Part shown: positions 17,804-27,757 of the stretch, piece by piece
Position numbering within the stretch: position 1 is the stretch's first letter
How the letters are laid out: each line of letters begins with the position of its first letter
Origin: Actinopolymorpha cephalotaxi
GTDB lineage: Bacteria > Actinomycetota > Actinomycetes > Propionibacteriales > Actinopolymorphaceae
Assembly: GCF_013408535.1 (NCBI RefSeq)
Contig: NZ_JACBZA010000001.1
Coordinates: 3,928,850 to 3,992,849, forward strand
Length of the DNA: 64,000 nucleotides
Reading direction: 5' to 3'
Program-made: the position numbers and the translations under genes
Notes under the pieces: generated by a model
Databases searched by the model: none
Told to the model about the DNA's origin: nothing
The model's input: only the letters and a program-made list of their open reading frames with translations

Positions 17804-18844
17804 CTACGCGGCGCCGGGGACGTCACCGGGGCTGCCGGACCGGTGACCGGCCGCGTGTACGGGCCCGGCGACGGTGAGCAGCAGGAGGACGAGGATCACC
17901 AGCCCGGCGAGTGCACCGAGGTGGTTCTGCAGGGCCTGCACGGCGGGTAACTCCGGAGCGGAGTACGCCGACGGCACCGCGAACACGAACGTCGCGCGCC
18001 ACGATCCCCACGCGAACAGCGCGCCCGACGCCACCCAGGTGAACAGCAGCGCTCCCCGGGAAGGCGGGCCGCTCCGGCGACGCCCGAGCCGGCCGGCGCC
18101 CCAGGCGGCGACGAGTGCCCAGCAGGCGTTGCTGCCGGTGAGCAGGAACCAGCGCAGGTCACGGGCGGCAAGCGCGTGCGGGTCGAGTGCGAGCGTTCCA
18201 CCGAACGCCCAGTACGCCTGGGCGGCGGCGAGCACCGCGCAGACACCCGCCGCGATCCTCGCCAGCGACACCCGCAGCTCACCGGTGTGGTCGGGCGTCC
18301 CGGGCCCGGCGGCGTCCGCGGAGCGGGCTTCCGGCCCGTCCCCGCGCCGGAACAACGCCGGCCAGCGTTCCCGCACGTAGAGCGGCATTGCCACGGCCAG
18401 GCCGAGCCCGAACCCGGCGAAGGACACCGAGATCATCTCGACCTCCCAGGACGCCAGCGGAAGCTTCGGCCCGGCCGGGTCCGCGCCCACGTCCGGGAGC
18501 ATGGCGAAGACGGGAATCAACGGGAGCATCGAGCACAGGAACCCCATCCCCACCCACGCGGGGAGCAGCAGCAGCCACGCCGGGATCCGCAGACCCCACC
18601 GCTGCCCGAGCGCCAGCCCGAGCAGGATCGCGGCGCCGGCCATCGCCACCGTCATCGCGTTGATCGCCGCCCAGTCCAGCGCCTTCCACACTCCCGTGTG
18701 CAGACCGCCACCGCGCAGGCCGTCGCGTACCCAGAAGATCTTGAGCAGGAAGTACGGAAGCATCGCCAGCGCGGCGAAGTAGGCAGCGGCCTTACGGGCC
18801 ACCGTCAGCCTCGGCGTACTCCCGGGAAGCACCGGAGTCGTCAT
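17804..18844 (-). CDS. Polytopic membrane protein of unknown function
   Basis: A 346-residue integral membrane protein with about eight to nine hydrophobic segments, for example AAAYFAALAMLPYFLLKIFWV, INAMTVAMAGAAILLGLALG, LLLLPAWVGMGFLCSMLPLIPVFAML and LVILVLLLLTVAGPVHAAG at the C-terminus. I do not recognise the family; no transporter signature is seen. The charged loop DGPEARSADAAGPGTPDHTGE lies mid-protein. It follows purH after a hairpin, so it probably has its own promoter. Confidence 0.7.
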   Translation of the reverse strand: MTTPVLPGSTPRLTVARKAAAYFAALAMLPYFLLKIFWVRDGLRGGGLHTGVWKALDWAAINAMTVAMAGAAILLGLALGQRWGLRIPAWLLLLPAWVGMGFLCSMLPLIPVFAMLPDVGADPAGPKLPLASWEVEMISVSFAGFGLGLAVAMPLYVRERWPALFRRGDGPEARSADAAGPGTPDHTGELRVSLARIAAGVCAVLAAAQAYWAFGGTLALDPHALAARDLRWFLLTGSNACWALVAAWGAGRLGRRRSGPPSRGALLFTWVASGALFAWGSWRATFVFAVPSAYSAPELPAVQALQNHLGALAGLVILVLLLLTVAGPVHAAGHRSGSPGDVPGAA

Positions 18845-18878
18845 GGCACCGACGCTAGGGGGCCTGAGGCCCCGACCC

Positions 18879-18918
18879 CTCCCCCGCGAAGGGCCACGGT
18901 GTCACCCGCGCGGGGGAG
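18879..18918 (-). terminator. Hairpin terminator after purH
   Basis: Arms CTCCCCCGCG (18879-18888) and CGCGGGGGAG (18909-18918) pair perfectly. The hairpin lies about 20 bases past the minus-strand purH stop. Confidence 0.6.
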
Positions 18919-18938
18919 AACGCCTCGGTCGTACGCGC

Positions 18939-20540
18939 TCAGTGGAAGAAGTGCCGGGTTCCGGTGAAGTACAACGGCACCCCGGCCGCCTGGGCCGCCG
19001 CGATCACCTCGTCGTCGCGGACCGAACCACCCGGCTCCACGACCGCGCGCACGCCGGCGTCCAGCAGCACCTGCAGCCCGTCGGCGAACGGGAAGAACGC
19101 GTCCGAGGCGGCCACCGATCCGGCTGCCCGCTCACCGGCCCGCGCCACCGCGAGCCGGGCGGAGTCGACCCGGTTGACCTGGCCCATGCCGACGCCGACG
19201 GTCGCCTCGCCACTGGCGAGCAGGATGGCGTTGGACTTGACCGCCCGCACCGCCCGCCAGGCGAACACCAGGTCGGCGAGCACCGAGTCGTCGACCGGGT
19301 CGCCGGCCACCAGGCGCCAGCCGAGCAGGTCGTCGCCGGGGGCGTCCACCGCGTCGACCGTCTGCACCAGCGCACCGCCGGAGACCTGCCTGATCTCCAC
19401 CCCGGCGCCCGTGGGCGCCGGGCAGCGCAGCAGCCGGATGTTCTTCTTCCGGGTGAGGATCTCCAGCGCCGCCGGCTCGAACTCCGGCGCCACCACCACC
19501 TCGGTGAACACCTCCGCGACCTGCCGGGCCATCGCCTCGGTCACCGGGCGGTTGGTCGCGATCACCCCGCCGAACGCCGACACCGGGTCACAGGCGTGTG
19601 CCTTCGCGTGCGCCTCGGCCAGGTCGGCGGCCACCGCGATGCCGCACGGGTTGGCGTGCTTGATGATCGCCACCGCGGGGACCGCGAAGTCGTACGCCGC
19701 CCGCCGGGCCGCGTCGGCGTCGACGTAGTTGTTGTACGACATCTCCTTGCCGTGCAGCTGCTCGGCCTGGGCGAGGCCGGGCGCGGTCGAGGCGGAGGAG
19801 TAGAGCGCGGCGCGCTGGTGGGGGTTCTCGCCGTACCGCAGCACCGCCTGGCGGTTCCAGGTGGCGCCGAACCACGCCGGGAAGCCGGTGCCCTCGTCGG
19901 TGGGGGCCACGATGTTGCCGAGCCAGGACGCGACCTGCACGTCGTAGGTGGCGGTGTGCACGAACGCCTCGACGGCGAGCCGCTGCCGCTGGTCCAGGGT
20001 GAAACCGCCGGCGGCGACCGCGGCCAGCACGTCGGCGTACCGCTGCGGAGAGGTGACCACCGCGACACTGGCGTGGTTCTTGGCGGCCGCACGGGTCATG
20101 GCCGGGCCACCGATGTCGATCTGCTCGACCACCTCGTCCGGACCGGCGCCGGAGGCGACCGTCTCCGCGAACGGATAGAGGTTCGACACCAGCAGGTCGA
20201 ACGCCTCGACGTTCAGGTCGGCGAGCTGGCGCACGTGGTCGGGGTTACGGGTGTCGGCCAGCAGGCCGGCGTGCACCCGCGGGTGCAGCGTCTTGACGCG
20301 GCCGTCCAGGCACTCGGGGAAGCCGGTCAGCTCCTCCACCCGGGTCACCGCGATCCCGGCCGCCTCGATGGTCGCGGCGGTGGAGCCGGTGGACACGATC
20401 GACACTCCGGCGTCGGCCAGCCCGCGAGCCAGCTCTGTCAACCCGGACTTGTCATAGACGCTGACCAGCGCGCGGCGGATGGGACGCCGGCCCTCGTCGG
20501 CGGCGGCCGGCCCGGTGGTGGTGCTGGTGGTGTCGTTCAC
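18939..20540 (-). CDS. purH: Bifunctional AICAR transformylase / IMP cyclohydrolase
   Basis: It performs the last two steps of IMP synthesis. From the GTG at 20540 it has 533 residues. The N-terminal methylglyoxal-synthase-like IMP cyclohydrolase domain (~20-150) begins [20 protein letters not shown] and contains [12 protein letters not shown] and [20 protein letters not shown]. The AICAR transformylase domain follows, with [11 protein letters not shown], the active-site KHANPCG motif, and [10 protein letters not shown] near the end. The GTG overlaps the purN stop as GTGA, so the pair is translationally coupled. The first ~20 residues are a Thr/Ala-rich extension. Confidence 0.95.
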   Translation of the reverse strand: MNDTTSTTTGPAAADEGRRPIRRALVSVYDKSGLTELARGLADAGVSIVSTGSTAATIEAAGIAVTRVEELTGFPECLDGRVKTLHPRVHAGLLADTRNPDHVRQLADLNVEAFDLLVSNLYPFAETVASGAGPDEVVEQIDIGGPAMTRAAAKNHASVAVVTSPQRYADVLAAVAAGGFTLDQRQRLAVEAFVHTATYDVQVASWLGNIVAPTDEGTGFPAWFGATWNRQAVLRYGENPHQRAALYSSASTAPGLAQAEQLHGKEMSYNNYVDADAARRAAYDFAVPAVAIIKHANPCGIAVAADLAEAHAKAHACDPVSAFGGVIATNRPVTEAMARQVAEVFTEVVVAPEFEPAALEILTRKKNIRLLRCPAPTGAGVEIRQVSGGALVQTVDAVDAPGDDLLGWRLVAGDPVDDSVLADLVFAWRAVRAVKSNAILLASGEATVGVGMGQVNRVDSARLAVARAGERAAGSVAASDAFFPFADGLQVLLDAGVRAVVEPGGSVRDDEVIAAAQAAGVPLYFTGTRHFFH

Positions 20541-21142
20541 GGGATGGTGACCTTTCTGCCCGAGACGGTGTAGCCCTCGCGCACCATCGAGCCGACGATG
20601 TCGACGAGCTGGCGGCGCTCTGCGACCTTGATGCGTTCGGTCAGCGTTTCCTCGGTGTCGTCGTCGCGCACGGGCACGGCGACCTGGGCGATGATCGGAC
20701 CGGCGTCGACACCCTCGTCGACGACGAACAACGTGGCGCCGGCCAGCCGGACGCCGTAGGCGAGGGCGTCGCGCGGCCCGTGCATTCCGGGGAACGCCGG
20801 CAGCAGCGAGTTGTGGCTGTTGACGTACTTCCCGCCGAACTCCGTCAGGAACGACGTGCCGACCAGCTTGAGGAAACCGGCCGACACCACCAGGTCGGGT
20901 TCGAAGGCGGCCACCTTCGCGGTGAGTGCCGCGTCCCAGTCGGCACGGTCGGGGAAGTCGCGCACCCGCAACGTGAACGTCGGAACGCCCGCGCGCTCGG
21001 CGCGGGCCAGCCCCTCGATCCCGTCGCGGTCGGCGCCGACGGCGACGATCGTGGCGCCGTACGCCGGATCGCGGGTGGCGTCGAGCAGAGCCTGCAGGAG
21101 GGTTCCCGAGCCGGAGAGCAGGACGACGAGGCGGGCGGACAG
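20537..21142 (-). CDS. purN: Phosphoribosylglycinamide formyltransferase
   Basis: It transfers a formyl group from 10-formyl-THF to GAR in purine synthesis. The fold starts [19 protein letters not shown] (an Asn-to-Leu change in the usual GSGTNLQ). The catalytic Asn-His-Asp set is in [13 protein letters not shown] and [11 protein letters not shown]. The start is uncertain. No ATG, GTG or TTG sits close to the fold. A CTG at 21142 has GAGGAG six bases upstream and gives 201 residues. A GTG at 21241 adds 33 low-complexity residues and would leave only 37 bases to the divergent gene. I prefer the CTG. The stop overlaps the purH start. Confidence 0.85.
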   Translation of the reverse strand: MSARLVVLLSGSGTLLQALLDATRDPAYGATIVAVGADRDGIEGLARAERAGVPTFTLRVRDFPDRADWDAALTAKVAAFEPDLVVSAGFLKLVGTSFLTEFGGKYVNSHNSLLPAFPGMHGPRDALAYGVRLAGATLFVVDEGVDAGPIIAQVAVPVRDDDTEETLTERIKVAERRQLVDIVGSMVREGYTVSGRKVTIP

Positions 21143-21278
21143 GATGAGCTCCTCGCTGGTCGGTCGGCCGCGGACGCACGAACTGGACGACGCCGCCGAC
21201 CTACCCGGGGCACGTTCGCTTCGAGTCCGACGTTCCGTCACGATAGCGGTAGACGCGCGAACGACGGGAGAAGCCCCT

Positions 21279-22154
21279 GTGAGCAGTACCGACAATCCCC
21301 CCGAGGGCCGTCGCGAGGACGAATCGACCGGCACGCCCCTGGAGGGTGCCCGGGCGGGTACGGCGACGGGCAGGAGCGGCGGCCCGGGCGCCGGGACAGG
21401 TACGACCACCGGTGCGGACGAATCCGGCGACTCCGGACTTGCCCCGATCCCGCCCGAGGGCACCGTCGCTCCCGCGGACACCGAGCGGGTCTTCGGCCGG
21501 CCGCGCAGCGGTACGCCGTACGCGCGGATCATGCCGACCGGCGACAACCCGGGCGAGTCCGGTAGCGGCTCGGGGCACGGCGGCGGGAGCGGTAGTGGTC
21601 GCGGCGGAGGTGAGGGCGGGAACGGCCCGGCGGGCGCCCGTCCCGGCGGCGCTCAGCAGGGTGGCTCCCCGTCAGGGGGCGGTTGGGGCGGCCCGACCGG
21701 CGGCTGGAGCGGCGGTCCCGGTCGTCCCGGCGGTCCCGGCGGACAACCGGGCGGCACGCACGGACCGGCCGAGTCCGAGGACCAGCGCCGTCAGGTGAAC
21801 GTCTACGGTCGCTTCGCCCTGATGCTCGGCATCTTCGGCCTGCTGGCGAGCATCTTCGTTCCCCCGCTCGGCATCTTCGCCGGCGGTGTGGCGATCGGGC
21901 TCGGGGTGGCCGGACGACGCAAGGGGCGCCGGGCCGGCCGGGCGGTCCCCGGCGCCGGACCTGGGCTGGTTCTCGGCGTGGTGGCGGTGGCGATCGGCCT
22001 CGTGCTGTCGGTGGTGTGGGCCGTCTTCTGGAGCGAGATCGTGGACTACCAGGAGTGCGTGTCCGGCGCCAACACCCAGACCGCGCGACAGAACTGCCAG
22101 ACGACGTTCGAGAAGAGCATCTTCGACCGGCTCTCGCCGCCGTCCCGGTCCTAA
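21279..22154 (+). CDS. DUF4190-like membrane protein with long Gly/Pro-rich N-terminus
   Basis: A 291-residue protein. The first ~170 residues are a disordered Gly/Ser/Pro/Thr segment (GGPGRPGGPGGQPGG and similar). Two helices follow (FALMLGIFGLLASIFVPPLGIFAGGVAIGLGV and GPGLVLGVVAVAIGLVLSVVWAVFW), separated by a basic loop RRKGRRAGR, as in DUF4190 proteins. A short extracytoplasmic tail has two Cys (YQECVSGANTQTARQNCQ). The GTG at 21279 follows GGGAGAAG. It is transcribed away from purN and towards the PerM-like gene, and interrupts the usual perM-purN adjacency. Confidence 0.75.
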   Translation: MSSTDNPPEGRREDESTGTPLEGARAGTATGRSGGPGAGTGTTTGADESGDSGLAPIPPEGTVAPADTERVFGRPRSGTPYARIMPTGDNPGESGSGSGHGGGSGSGRGGGEGGNGPAGARPGGAQQGGSPSGGGWGGPTGGWSGGPGRPGGPGGQPGGTHGPAESEDQRRQVNVYGRFALMLGIFGLLASIFVPPLGIFAGGVAIGLGVAGRRKGRRAGRAVPGAGPGLVLGVVAVAIGLVLSVVWAVFWSEIVDYQECVSGANTQTARQNCQTTFEKSIFDRLSPPSRS

Positions 22155-22179
22155 CTCAGTCCTAACTCAGTCCTGACAC

Positions 22180-23439
22180 TCAGTCCTCCCCGGCCGCGGC
22201 CGAGCCGTCCGCGTCACCGCGCGACCGGCCGGGGAGCCGCGGGTTCCACCGAGCCACCGCCCTGCTCGCCAGTACCGCGACCGCCCCGGCGATCCCGAGC
22301 GTGCTGACGGCTATCAGCGCCGTCTGGGCCGCCGGCACCCCGACGTCGGCCAGCCGCCCGGGCCCGACCGAGCCGCCGGCCAGCAGGGCGACCAGCGTGT
22401 ACATCACCCCGCCGGCCACCCCGGCCAGTCCGGCCCGGGCCGCCGCGGTCTCCACGCCGTACTCCGGATACCGCCGTACGGCCGCCAGTCCCGCCACCGC
22501 GCCGGCCGCGATCGGCAGCACGAGCACCGCCGCCAGCCAGCCGGGTGGCGTCGTGGTCACCGGGAGAGCGCCGAGCAGGGGGAACGCCGGCAGCGTGCCG
22601 AGCAGGACTCCCGACGGTGCGACGACCGTGCCGGTGCCGACCGCGAAACCCGGGCCGAGGGCGTACGCCGCACCGAACACCGCGGCGTTCGGGAGGTAGG
22701 CCAGGCATGCCACGAGCAGGAGCACCAGACCGACCGGACCGGGTGCCAGCGACCCGGTGAGGTCGGCGACCCGGCCGGCGTGCACGGCCAGCGACACCGC
22801 GACCAGCGCTGTGCCACAGGTCAGCAGTGCGACCAGGCCGGCAGTCCCGCCGTAGAGCACGGCCCGCACCCCCTCGGGCAGTCGCCCCCAGAACGACTTC
22901 GCGTGACCGGTCTCCCGGATCGTCCCGGCGCCACCCACCACCGCGGCGAGCACAGTGGCGTAGCCGAACGCCCGAACGAGGTCGGGTGCCGCCTCGTCGG
23001 CGCGGGTGGCCAGGGCTACGAGCGTCACCAGCGCGCCGTAGCCGACCGCCAGGGAGCCCACCCCCAGGCAGGTGTCGCGCGCGCCGCGCAGCTCGGCCGT
23101 GCGGGCGACCCAGCCGCCCGCCCGCCACAGCAACAGGACGGGCAACGCGGTCAGGCCCCACGGCGCGAGGTCGTACCGGCCGTCGGACAAGGCGATCGGC
23201 ACCCAGTGGGCCGCCAGCCAGGCGTCCACACCGATCCGGAAGGCCCACGACGCGGTGCCCCCGGTCGTGGCGAACCAGCCCACGACGGCGAGCGCCGCAC
23301 ACGGCAACGCCCCCGCGAGCACCGCCCAGCCGGCCGCCAGGAGCGCCCCCACGGGCGCCGGCCTGGGGTGCCCACCACCGGGTGGGCGTCCTGGTACGCG
23401 CGCGACTGAACGCGCCAGCAGGTCGGTCATCGCAGACAT
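22180..23439 (-). CDS. DUF6350 membrane protein, PerM-like
   Basis: A 419-residue polytopic protein with about nine membrane segments (PVGALLAAGWAVLAGALPCAALAVVGWFA, LGVGSLAVGYGALVTLVALATR, AVLYGGTAGLVALLTCGTALVAVSLAV, GPVGLVLLLVACLAYLPNAAVFGAAYALGPGF). The YLPNAAVFGAAYALGPGFAVGTGT signature is typical of DUF6350. The family includes mycobacterial PerM, which supports the divisome protein FtsB and sits beside purN. The position two genes from purN-purH fits. Start is ATG 23439 (MSAMTD) or 23430 (MTD); neither has a strong ribosome site. Confidence 0.82.
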   Translation of the reverse strand: MSAMTDLLARSVARVPGRPPGGGHPRPAPVGALLAAGWAVLAGALPCAALAVVGWFATTGGTASWAFRIGVDAWLAAHWVPIALSDGRYDLAPWGLTALPVLLLWRAGGWVARTAELRGARDTCLGVGSLAVGYGALVTLVALATRADEAAPDLVRAFGYATVLAAVVGGAGTIRETGHAKSFWGRLPEGVRAVLYGGTAGLVALLTCGTALVAVSLAVHAGRVADLTGSLAPGPVGLVLLLVACLAYLPNAAVFGAAYALGPGFAVGTGTVVAPSGVLLGTLPAFPLLGALPVTTTPPGWLAAVLVLPIAAGAVAGLAAVRRYPEYGVETAAARAGLAGVAGGVMYTLVALLAGGSVGPGRLADVGVPAAQTALIAVSTLGIAGAVAVLASRAVARWNPRLPGRSRGDADGSAAAGED

Positions 23440-23718
23440 CGTCCCAGCCGAGCCGGGTTCGTGCCGCCTCGGACACGCCGCACGGGCACACCACCGGCAA
23501 AAGATCCGAAACGGCGTGGGAGGATTCGCACCGGAAAAGTCACAGATGTTTCTCGATCGGCCGGTATGCGGAGCCGTACCCGGACCGGTTTGACTATGTT
23601 CGTCCTGACACCCGTGGGTCGCGGCCGAAGTTTGCCCAATCCGAGGGCACCAACGCTGCAACCACCGGCCGGGGTGCGGTGTCATCTGGAGAGAGTCGGC
23701 GGGGGTGGCGGAGGGCGC
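23440..23718. promoter_or_regulatory. Divergent promoter region between perM-like and sigma-factor genes
   Basis: 279 bases without a supported gene. It must hold promoters for both directions. The sigma gene's ribosome site (GGAG near 23710) is at its right end. I see no clear -35/-10 pair and no strong inverted repeat. Confidence 0.3.
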
Positions 23719-24240
23719 ATGGCGGAAGCCGACGACTTCGACGCCTTCTACCACGCCACCCGGCAACGACTCCTCCACCAGATGTACGCGATGACCGGAA
23801 ACCTCGCAGATGCTCAAGACTGTGTCCAAGAGGCGTACGCCCGAGCCTGGCAACACTGGACGGACGTGGCCTCCCACGCCAACCCCGAGGCCTGGCTGCG
23901 CACCGTCGCCTGGCGGATCGCCGCCAGCAGATGGCGCAAGATCAAGAACGGCGTCGCCGCGATGGCCCGGCACGGCCCGCCGTCGCACGCACCCGAGCCC
24001 AGTCCGGACAACGTCGCACTCGTCGCCGCGCTCAAGGAGATCCCCGAGGCGCAGCGGCGCACCATCGTGCTCCACCATCTGGTCGGGATGTCGGTCGAGG
24101 AGGTCGCACGGGAGATGAGCGTTCCGAGCGGCACCGTCAAGGCCAGACTGTCCCGGGGCCGCGCCGCACTCGCCGCACTTCTGCGCGAGAGCGATCCCCG
24201 GGCCGAGAGTGCGACGGAGGAGACCGAGCATGCCCGCTGA
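23719..24240 (+). CDS. ECF-type RNA polymerase sigma factor (SigE family)
   Basis: A 173-residue group IV sigma-70 factor that directs RNA polymerase to a small regulon. Region 2 spans DFDAFYHATRQRLLHQMYAMTGNLADAQDCVQEAYARAWQHW with the -10-recognition AWLRTVAWRIAASRWRK. Region 4 has IPEAQRRTIVLHHLVGMSVEEVAREMSVPSGTVKARLSRGRAAL with a clear helix-turn-helix. The ATG at 23719 has GGAG upstream; longer frames to 23461 are basic and not conserved. The stop overlaps the start of the next gene by 11 bases, so sigma factor and membrane partner are coupled. Confidence 0.9.
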   Translation: MAEADDFDAFYHATRQRLLHQMYAMTGNLADAQDCVQEAYARAWQHWTDVASHANPEAWLRTVAWRIAASRWRKIKNGVAAMARHGPPSHAPEPSPDNVALVAALKEIPEAQRRTIVLHHLVGMSVEEVAREMSVPSGTVKARLSRGRAALAALLRESDPRAESATEETEHAR

Positions 24241-25276
24241 CGCAGACCACCGGGTCGACGACCAGCTGACCCGGTTGCGCTCCGACCTCGGCATCGTCGA
24301 CTGGGCGGACCCCGGCCAGCTGCGCCGGCGCGGCGTCCGGCGGCACGTCCAGCGCGCCGCGAGCACCGGCATCGCCGTCGTCGCGGGGGTCGGGCTGCTC
24401 GGCTACAGCGTGATCGCCGGCATCCCCAGCGAGCACCTCACCCCGGTCAGCGACCCGCCCGCCACGCTGCCCGGGATGCCGCGGCCGACGCCCACCGGCA
24501 TCCTCGGCACCGCCCTGCGGATCGACCCCGAACCCCCGCGCGCCCGGCTCACCGCCGGCGGCGCGGCGTCCCGCTACGCCCGGCCGAAGCCCACCCACGC
24601 ACCACCCGAGCACCGGCAGCACGGGCCGGTGACCAGGTCGTCCACGCCCCCTCCGTCCGTCCCCACGGCCTCCTCCACCGGCACCGCCCCTCCGCCGGTG
24701 ATTCCCGAACCCACTCCGACCACCGCTCCTCCGGCCCCGTCGGCCCCGCCGCTGACCGCCGACGCGCTGCTGAGCGCGGCGGAGATGCCGACGGTGAACG
24801 ACTCCGGGTCCAGCTGGGCCGACGCCGGCACCAGCGCGGCCGAGGGGTCGGCGGCGGCGCACTGCCAGTCCGGCGACCTCGCCGGGCTCGGCGCGGTGCA
24901 GGCCGTGCGCCGCGACTTCACCTGGGGTGCCGAGGGCACCGTCACCGGCACCAACGTGGTCGGCCGGTTCGGGACCGACGCGGACGCGGTCTCGGCGTAC
25001 GACACGTTCCGCGGCTGGCTGACCGCCTGCGGCTGGGGGCAGCCACACGGCCCGACCAGCTCCGATGCCGGCGACCAGGCCGGCTGGTGGTGGGTCGGCC
25101 ACGACAACGGCGACGGCACCGGCCAGATCGAGGTGGTCGGGCTGGTGCGCACCGGTGCTCAGCTGTCGGTGGTCGTCTGGCACGAGGACGGCCAGGACTT
25201 CAGCTACGGCGCCGACCCGATGGCCGCCACGTTGATGGCGACGGCCGACCGGCTGGCGACCAGCGGCGGCAGCTGA
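24230..25276 (+). CDS. Single-pass membrane protein coupled to the sigma factor, putative sensor
   Basis: A 348-residue protein whose ATG lies inside the 3' end of the sigma gene and has GGAGGAG upstream. The N-terminal ~45 residues are cytoplasmic, followed by one membrane helix (STGIAVVAGVGLLGYSVIAGI), a long Pro/Thr-rich linker and an extracytoplasmic domain of about 170 residues. That domain has two Cys (AAHCQSGD and LTACGWGQ) that could form a disulfide, and several conserved-looking Trp. It lacks the HxxxCxxC zinc anti-sigma motif. The domain resembles PknH-type sensor domains in layout, but I cannot confirm homology. An anti-sigma or signal-receiving role is inferred from the overlap only. 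Confidence 0.7.
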   Translation: MPADADHRVDDQLTRLRSDLGIVDWADPGQLRRRGVRRHVQRAASTGIAVVAGVGLLGYSVIAGIPSEHLTPVSDPPATLPGMPRPTPTGILGTALRIDPEPPRARLTAGGAASRYARPKPTHAPPEHRQHGPVTRSSTPPPSVPTASSTGTAPPPVIPEPTPTTAPPAPSAPPLTADALLSAAEMPTVNDSGSSWADAGTSAAEGSAAAHCQSGDLAGLGAVQAVRRDFTWGAEGTVTGTNVVGRFGTDADAVSAYDTFRGWLTACGWGQPHGPTSSDAGDQAGWWWVGHDNGDGTGQIEVVGLVRTGAQLSVVVWHEDGQDFSYGADPMAATLMATADRLATSGGS

Positions 25277-25331
25277 GCGACGACGACGAGAGGTCGGGCT
25301 GAGCGCCGGCAAGCCGGACCCTGCCGACAGC

Positions 25332-25367
25332 CGACGAGGCGGGTCCCGGCCGGGACCCGCCTCGTCG
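25332..25367. terminator. Strong bidirectional hairpin terminator
   Basis: A 36-bp perfect palindrome, the two halves 25332-25349 and 25350-25367 with no loop, followed by TTGTTCCT. It lies between convergent genes: the sigma-linked membrane protein (ends 25276) and sucD (ends 25449). Confidence 0.85.
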
Positions 25368-25448
25368 TTGTTCCTGGCCTGTCTTGTTTCTCGCCCTCGC
25401 GTACCCGACCTGTCAGGCCGGGATTGGGCGGGACTGCGCGGGACTGGG

Positions 25449-26339
25449 CTATCCGCGGCCCTCGACGACCTCGCGTACCAGCCGGGCGGTCTCGCTGGGG
25501 GTGCGGCCGACCCGCACACCGCAGGCCTCGAGCGCTTCCTGCTTGGCCTGCGCGGTGCCGGACGAGCCGGACACGATCGCGCCGGCGTGGCCCATCGTCT
25601 TGCCCTCGGGCGCGGTGAAGCCGGCGACGTAGCCGACCACCGGCTTGGTGACGTTGGCCTTGATGAACTCCGCGGCCCGCTCCTCCGCGTCCCCGCCGAT
25701 CTCACCGATCATCACGATGACCTCGGTCTCCGGGTCGGCCTCGAATGCCGCCAGGGCGTCGATGTGGGTCGTCCCGATGATCGGGTCACCGCCGATGCCG
25801 ACCGCGGTGGAGAAGCCGAGGTCGCGCAGCTCGTACATCATCTGGTAGGTCAGCGTGCCCGACTTGGACACCAGCCCGATCCGTCCCGGGCCGGTGATGT
25901 CGGCCGGGATGATGCCGGCGTAGGACTTGCCCGGCGAGGCGACGCCCGGGCAGTTCGGCCCGACGATGCGGGTACGCCCACCCTTGGCCTGCGCCCGGGT
26001 GAAGAAGTCCGCGGTGTCGTGGACCGGCACGCCCTCGGTGATCACCACGACCAGCGGGATCTCCGCGTCGACGGCCTCGTTGACGGCGGCCTTGGTGAAC
26101 GCCGGCGGGACGAACACCACGCTGACGTCGGCACCGGTCTGCTCCATCGCCTCGCCGACGGTGGCGAAGATCGGGAGCGATCGGCCCTCGACCTCGACCT
26201 TCTGGCCGGCCTTGCGCGGGTTGGTGCCCCCGACGACGTTGGTGCCGGCCCGCAGCATCTTCGTCGTGTGCTTCATGCCCTCCGAGCCGGTCATCCCCTG
26301 CACGATGACCCTGCTGTTCTCGGTGAGGAAGATCGCCAT
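25449..26339 (-). CDS. sucD: Succinyl-CoA synthetase, alpha subunit
   Basis: With SucC it makes ATP or GTP from succinyl-CoA in the TCA cycle. The 296-residue subunit has the CoA-binding fold ([35 protein letters not shown]), the nucleotide/CoA loop [13 protein letters not shown], and the phosphohistidine loop [14 protein letters not shown]. The ATG at 26339 begins [11 protein letters not shown], the usual start. It follows sucC after 13 bases in one operon. Confidence 0.96.
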   Translation of the reverse strand: MAIFLTENSRVIVQGMTGSEGMKHTTKMLRAGTNVVGGTNPRKAGQKVEVEGRSLPIFATVGEAMEQTGADVSVVFVPPAFTKAAVNEAVDAEIPLVVVITEGVPVHDTADFFTRAQAKGGRTRIVGPNCPGVASPGKSYAGIIPADITGPGRIGLVSKSGTLTYQMMYELRDLGFSTAVGIGGDPIIGTTHIDALAAFEADPETEVIVMIGEIGGDAEERAAEFIKANVTKPVVGYVAGFTAPEGKTMGHAGAIVSGSSGTAQAKQEALEACGVRVGRTPSETARLVREVVEGRG

Positions 26340-26352
26340 GTGTGAAGTCTCC

Positions 26353-27528
26353 TTACCGCGCCGCGGCCAGTTCGGCCGCGCGACGCGCGGCGCCATCCAT
26401 CGTGTCGACCTGCTCGACGCCGTCCAGCGCGGCGTCGGCGAGGATCTGCCGGCCGAGCTCGGCGTTGTTGCCGTCGAGACGGACGACGAGCGGCTTGGAG
26501 ACCGCCTCACCCCGGTCGGCGAGCAGCTTGAACGCCGCGACGATGCCGTTGGCCACGGCGTCACAGGCGGTGATCCCGCCGAAGACGTTGACGAAGACGG
26601 CGTTGACGTCGGGGTCGGACAGGACGATCTCCAGCCCGTTGGCCATCACCTCGGCGGACGCGCCGCCACCGATGTCGAGGAAGTTGGCCGGCTGCACGCC
26701 GCCGAACTCCTCACCGGCGTAGGCCACCACGTCGAGCGTGCTCATCACCAGGCCAGCGCCGTTGCCGATGATGCCGACCTGACCCTGCAGCTTGACGTAG
26801 TTGAGGTGCTTGTCCTTGGCCCGCTGCTCCAGCGGGTCGGTGGCCGCCTTGTCCTCGAACGCGGCGTGGTCCTCGTGCCGGAACGACGCGTTGGCGTCCA
26901 GGGTGACCTTGCCGTCGAGCGCCTCGATGGTGCCGTCGGCCAGCTTCACCAGGGGGTTGACCTCGACGAGCGTGGCGTCCTCGGCGACGAACGCCTTCCA
27001 CAGCGCGAGGATCGCGGGCACGGCGGCCTCGGCGACGTCGGCGGGGAAGTTGGCCGCGGCGACGATCTCGCGGGCCTTCGCCTCGTCCACGCCGGCCACC
27101 GGGTCGATCGCGACCTTGGCCACGGCGTCGGGGTTGGTGTGGGCGACCTCCTCGATCTCCACCCCACCCTCGGCGCTGGCGATGCAGAGGTAGGAACGGT
27201 TGGACCGGTCGACGAGGAACGAGAAGTAGTACTCCTCGGCGATCGACGCCGCCGGTGCCACCAGAACGCGGCGGACCACGTGGCCCTTGATGTCCATACC
27301 GAGGATCGCCTCGGCCTTGGTCACCGCGTCGTCGGGGTCGGTGGCGAGCTTGACCCCGCCGGCCTTGCCCCGGCCGCCGGTCAGCACCTGGGCCTTGACG
27401 ACGACCTTCCCACCGAGTTCCTCGGCGGCCGGCCGGGCGTCGCCCGCTGTCTCGACGACCCGCCCGAGTGTGACGGGTACGCCATGCTTGGCGAAGAGTT
27501 CCTTCGCCTGGAATTCCATCAGGTCCAC
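26353..27528 (-). CDS. sucC: ADP-forming succinyl-CoA synthetase, beta subunit
   Basis: The ATP-grasp subunit of succinyl-CoA synthetase, 391 residues. It starts (GTG 27528) [22 protein letters not shown], as in other actinobacteria. The lysine-containing [18 protein letters not shown] loop, [13 protein letters not shown], and the C-terminal NIFGGI-type region (here [14 protein letters not shown]) are seen. It is the first gene of sucCD. Confidence 0.96.
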   Translation of the reverse strand: MDLMEFQAKELFAKHGVPVTLGRVVETAGDARPAAEELGGKVVVKAQVLTGGRGKAGGVKLATDPDDAVTKAEAILGMDIKGHVVRRVLVAPAASIAEEYYFSFLVDRSNRSYLCIASAEGGVEIEEVAHTNPDAVAKVAIDPVAGVDEAKAREIVAAANFPADVAEAAVPAILALWKAFVAEDATLVEVNPLVKLADGTIEALDGKVTLDANASFRHEDHAAFEDKAATDPLEQRAKDKHLNYVKLQGQVGIIGNGAGLVMSTLDVVAYAGEEFGGVQPANFLDIGGGASAEVMANGLEIVLSDPDVNAVFVNVFGGITACDAVANGIVAAFKLLADRGEAVSKPLVVRLDGNNAELGRQILADAALDGVEQVDTMDGAARRAAELAAAR

Positions 27529-27757
27529 TAGCGCGCTCTTCCTGGTCGGTTCGCAGACGCCTTGGCTGGCGGGCCGTACGAAGGCCCGGCCGCGAGCCTA
27601 ACGCCGCCGGGTCGGCGCGCCGCGAGCGGGGCACGCGGCGCAGGAGCCGTCACCCGTCACCCGCGCACGGGCGCTGACCTGCGAACCAGGCCGCCGGCGA
27701 GACGCCGGTCCAGGCAGCGGACAAGGCAGCGGACAAGGGCGGGAGCCGGGAGGACGC

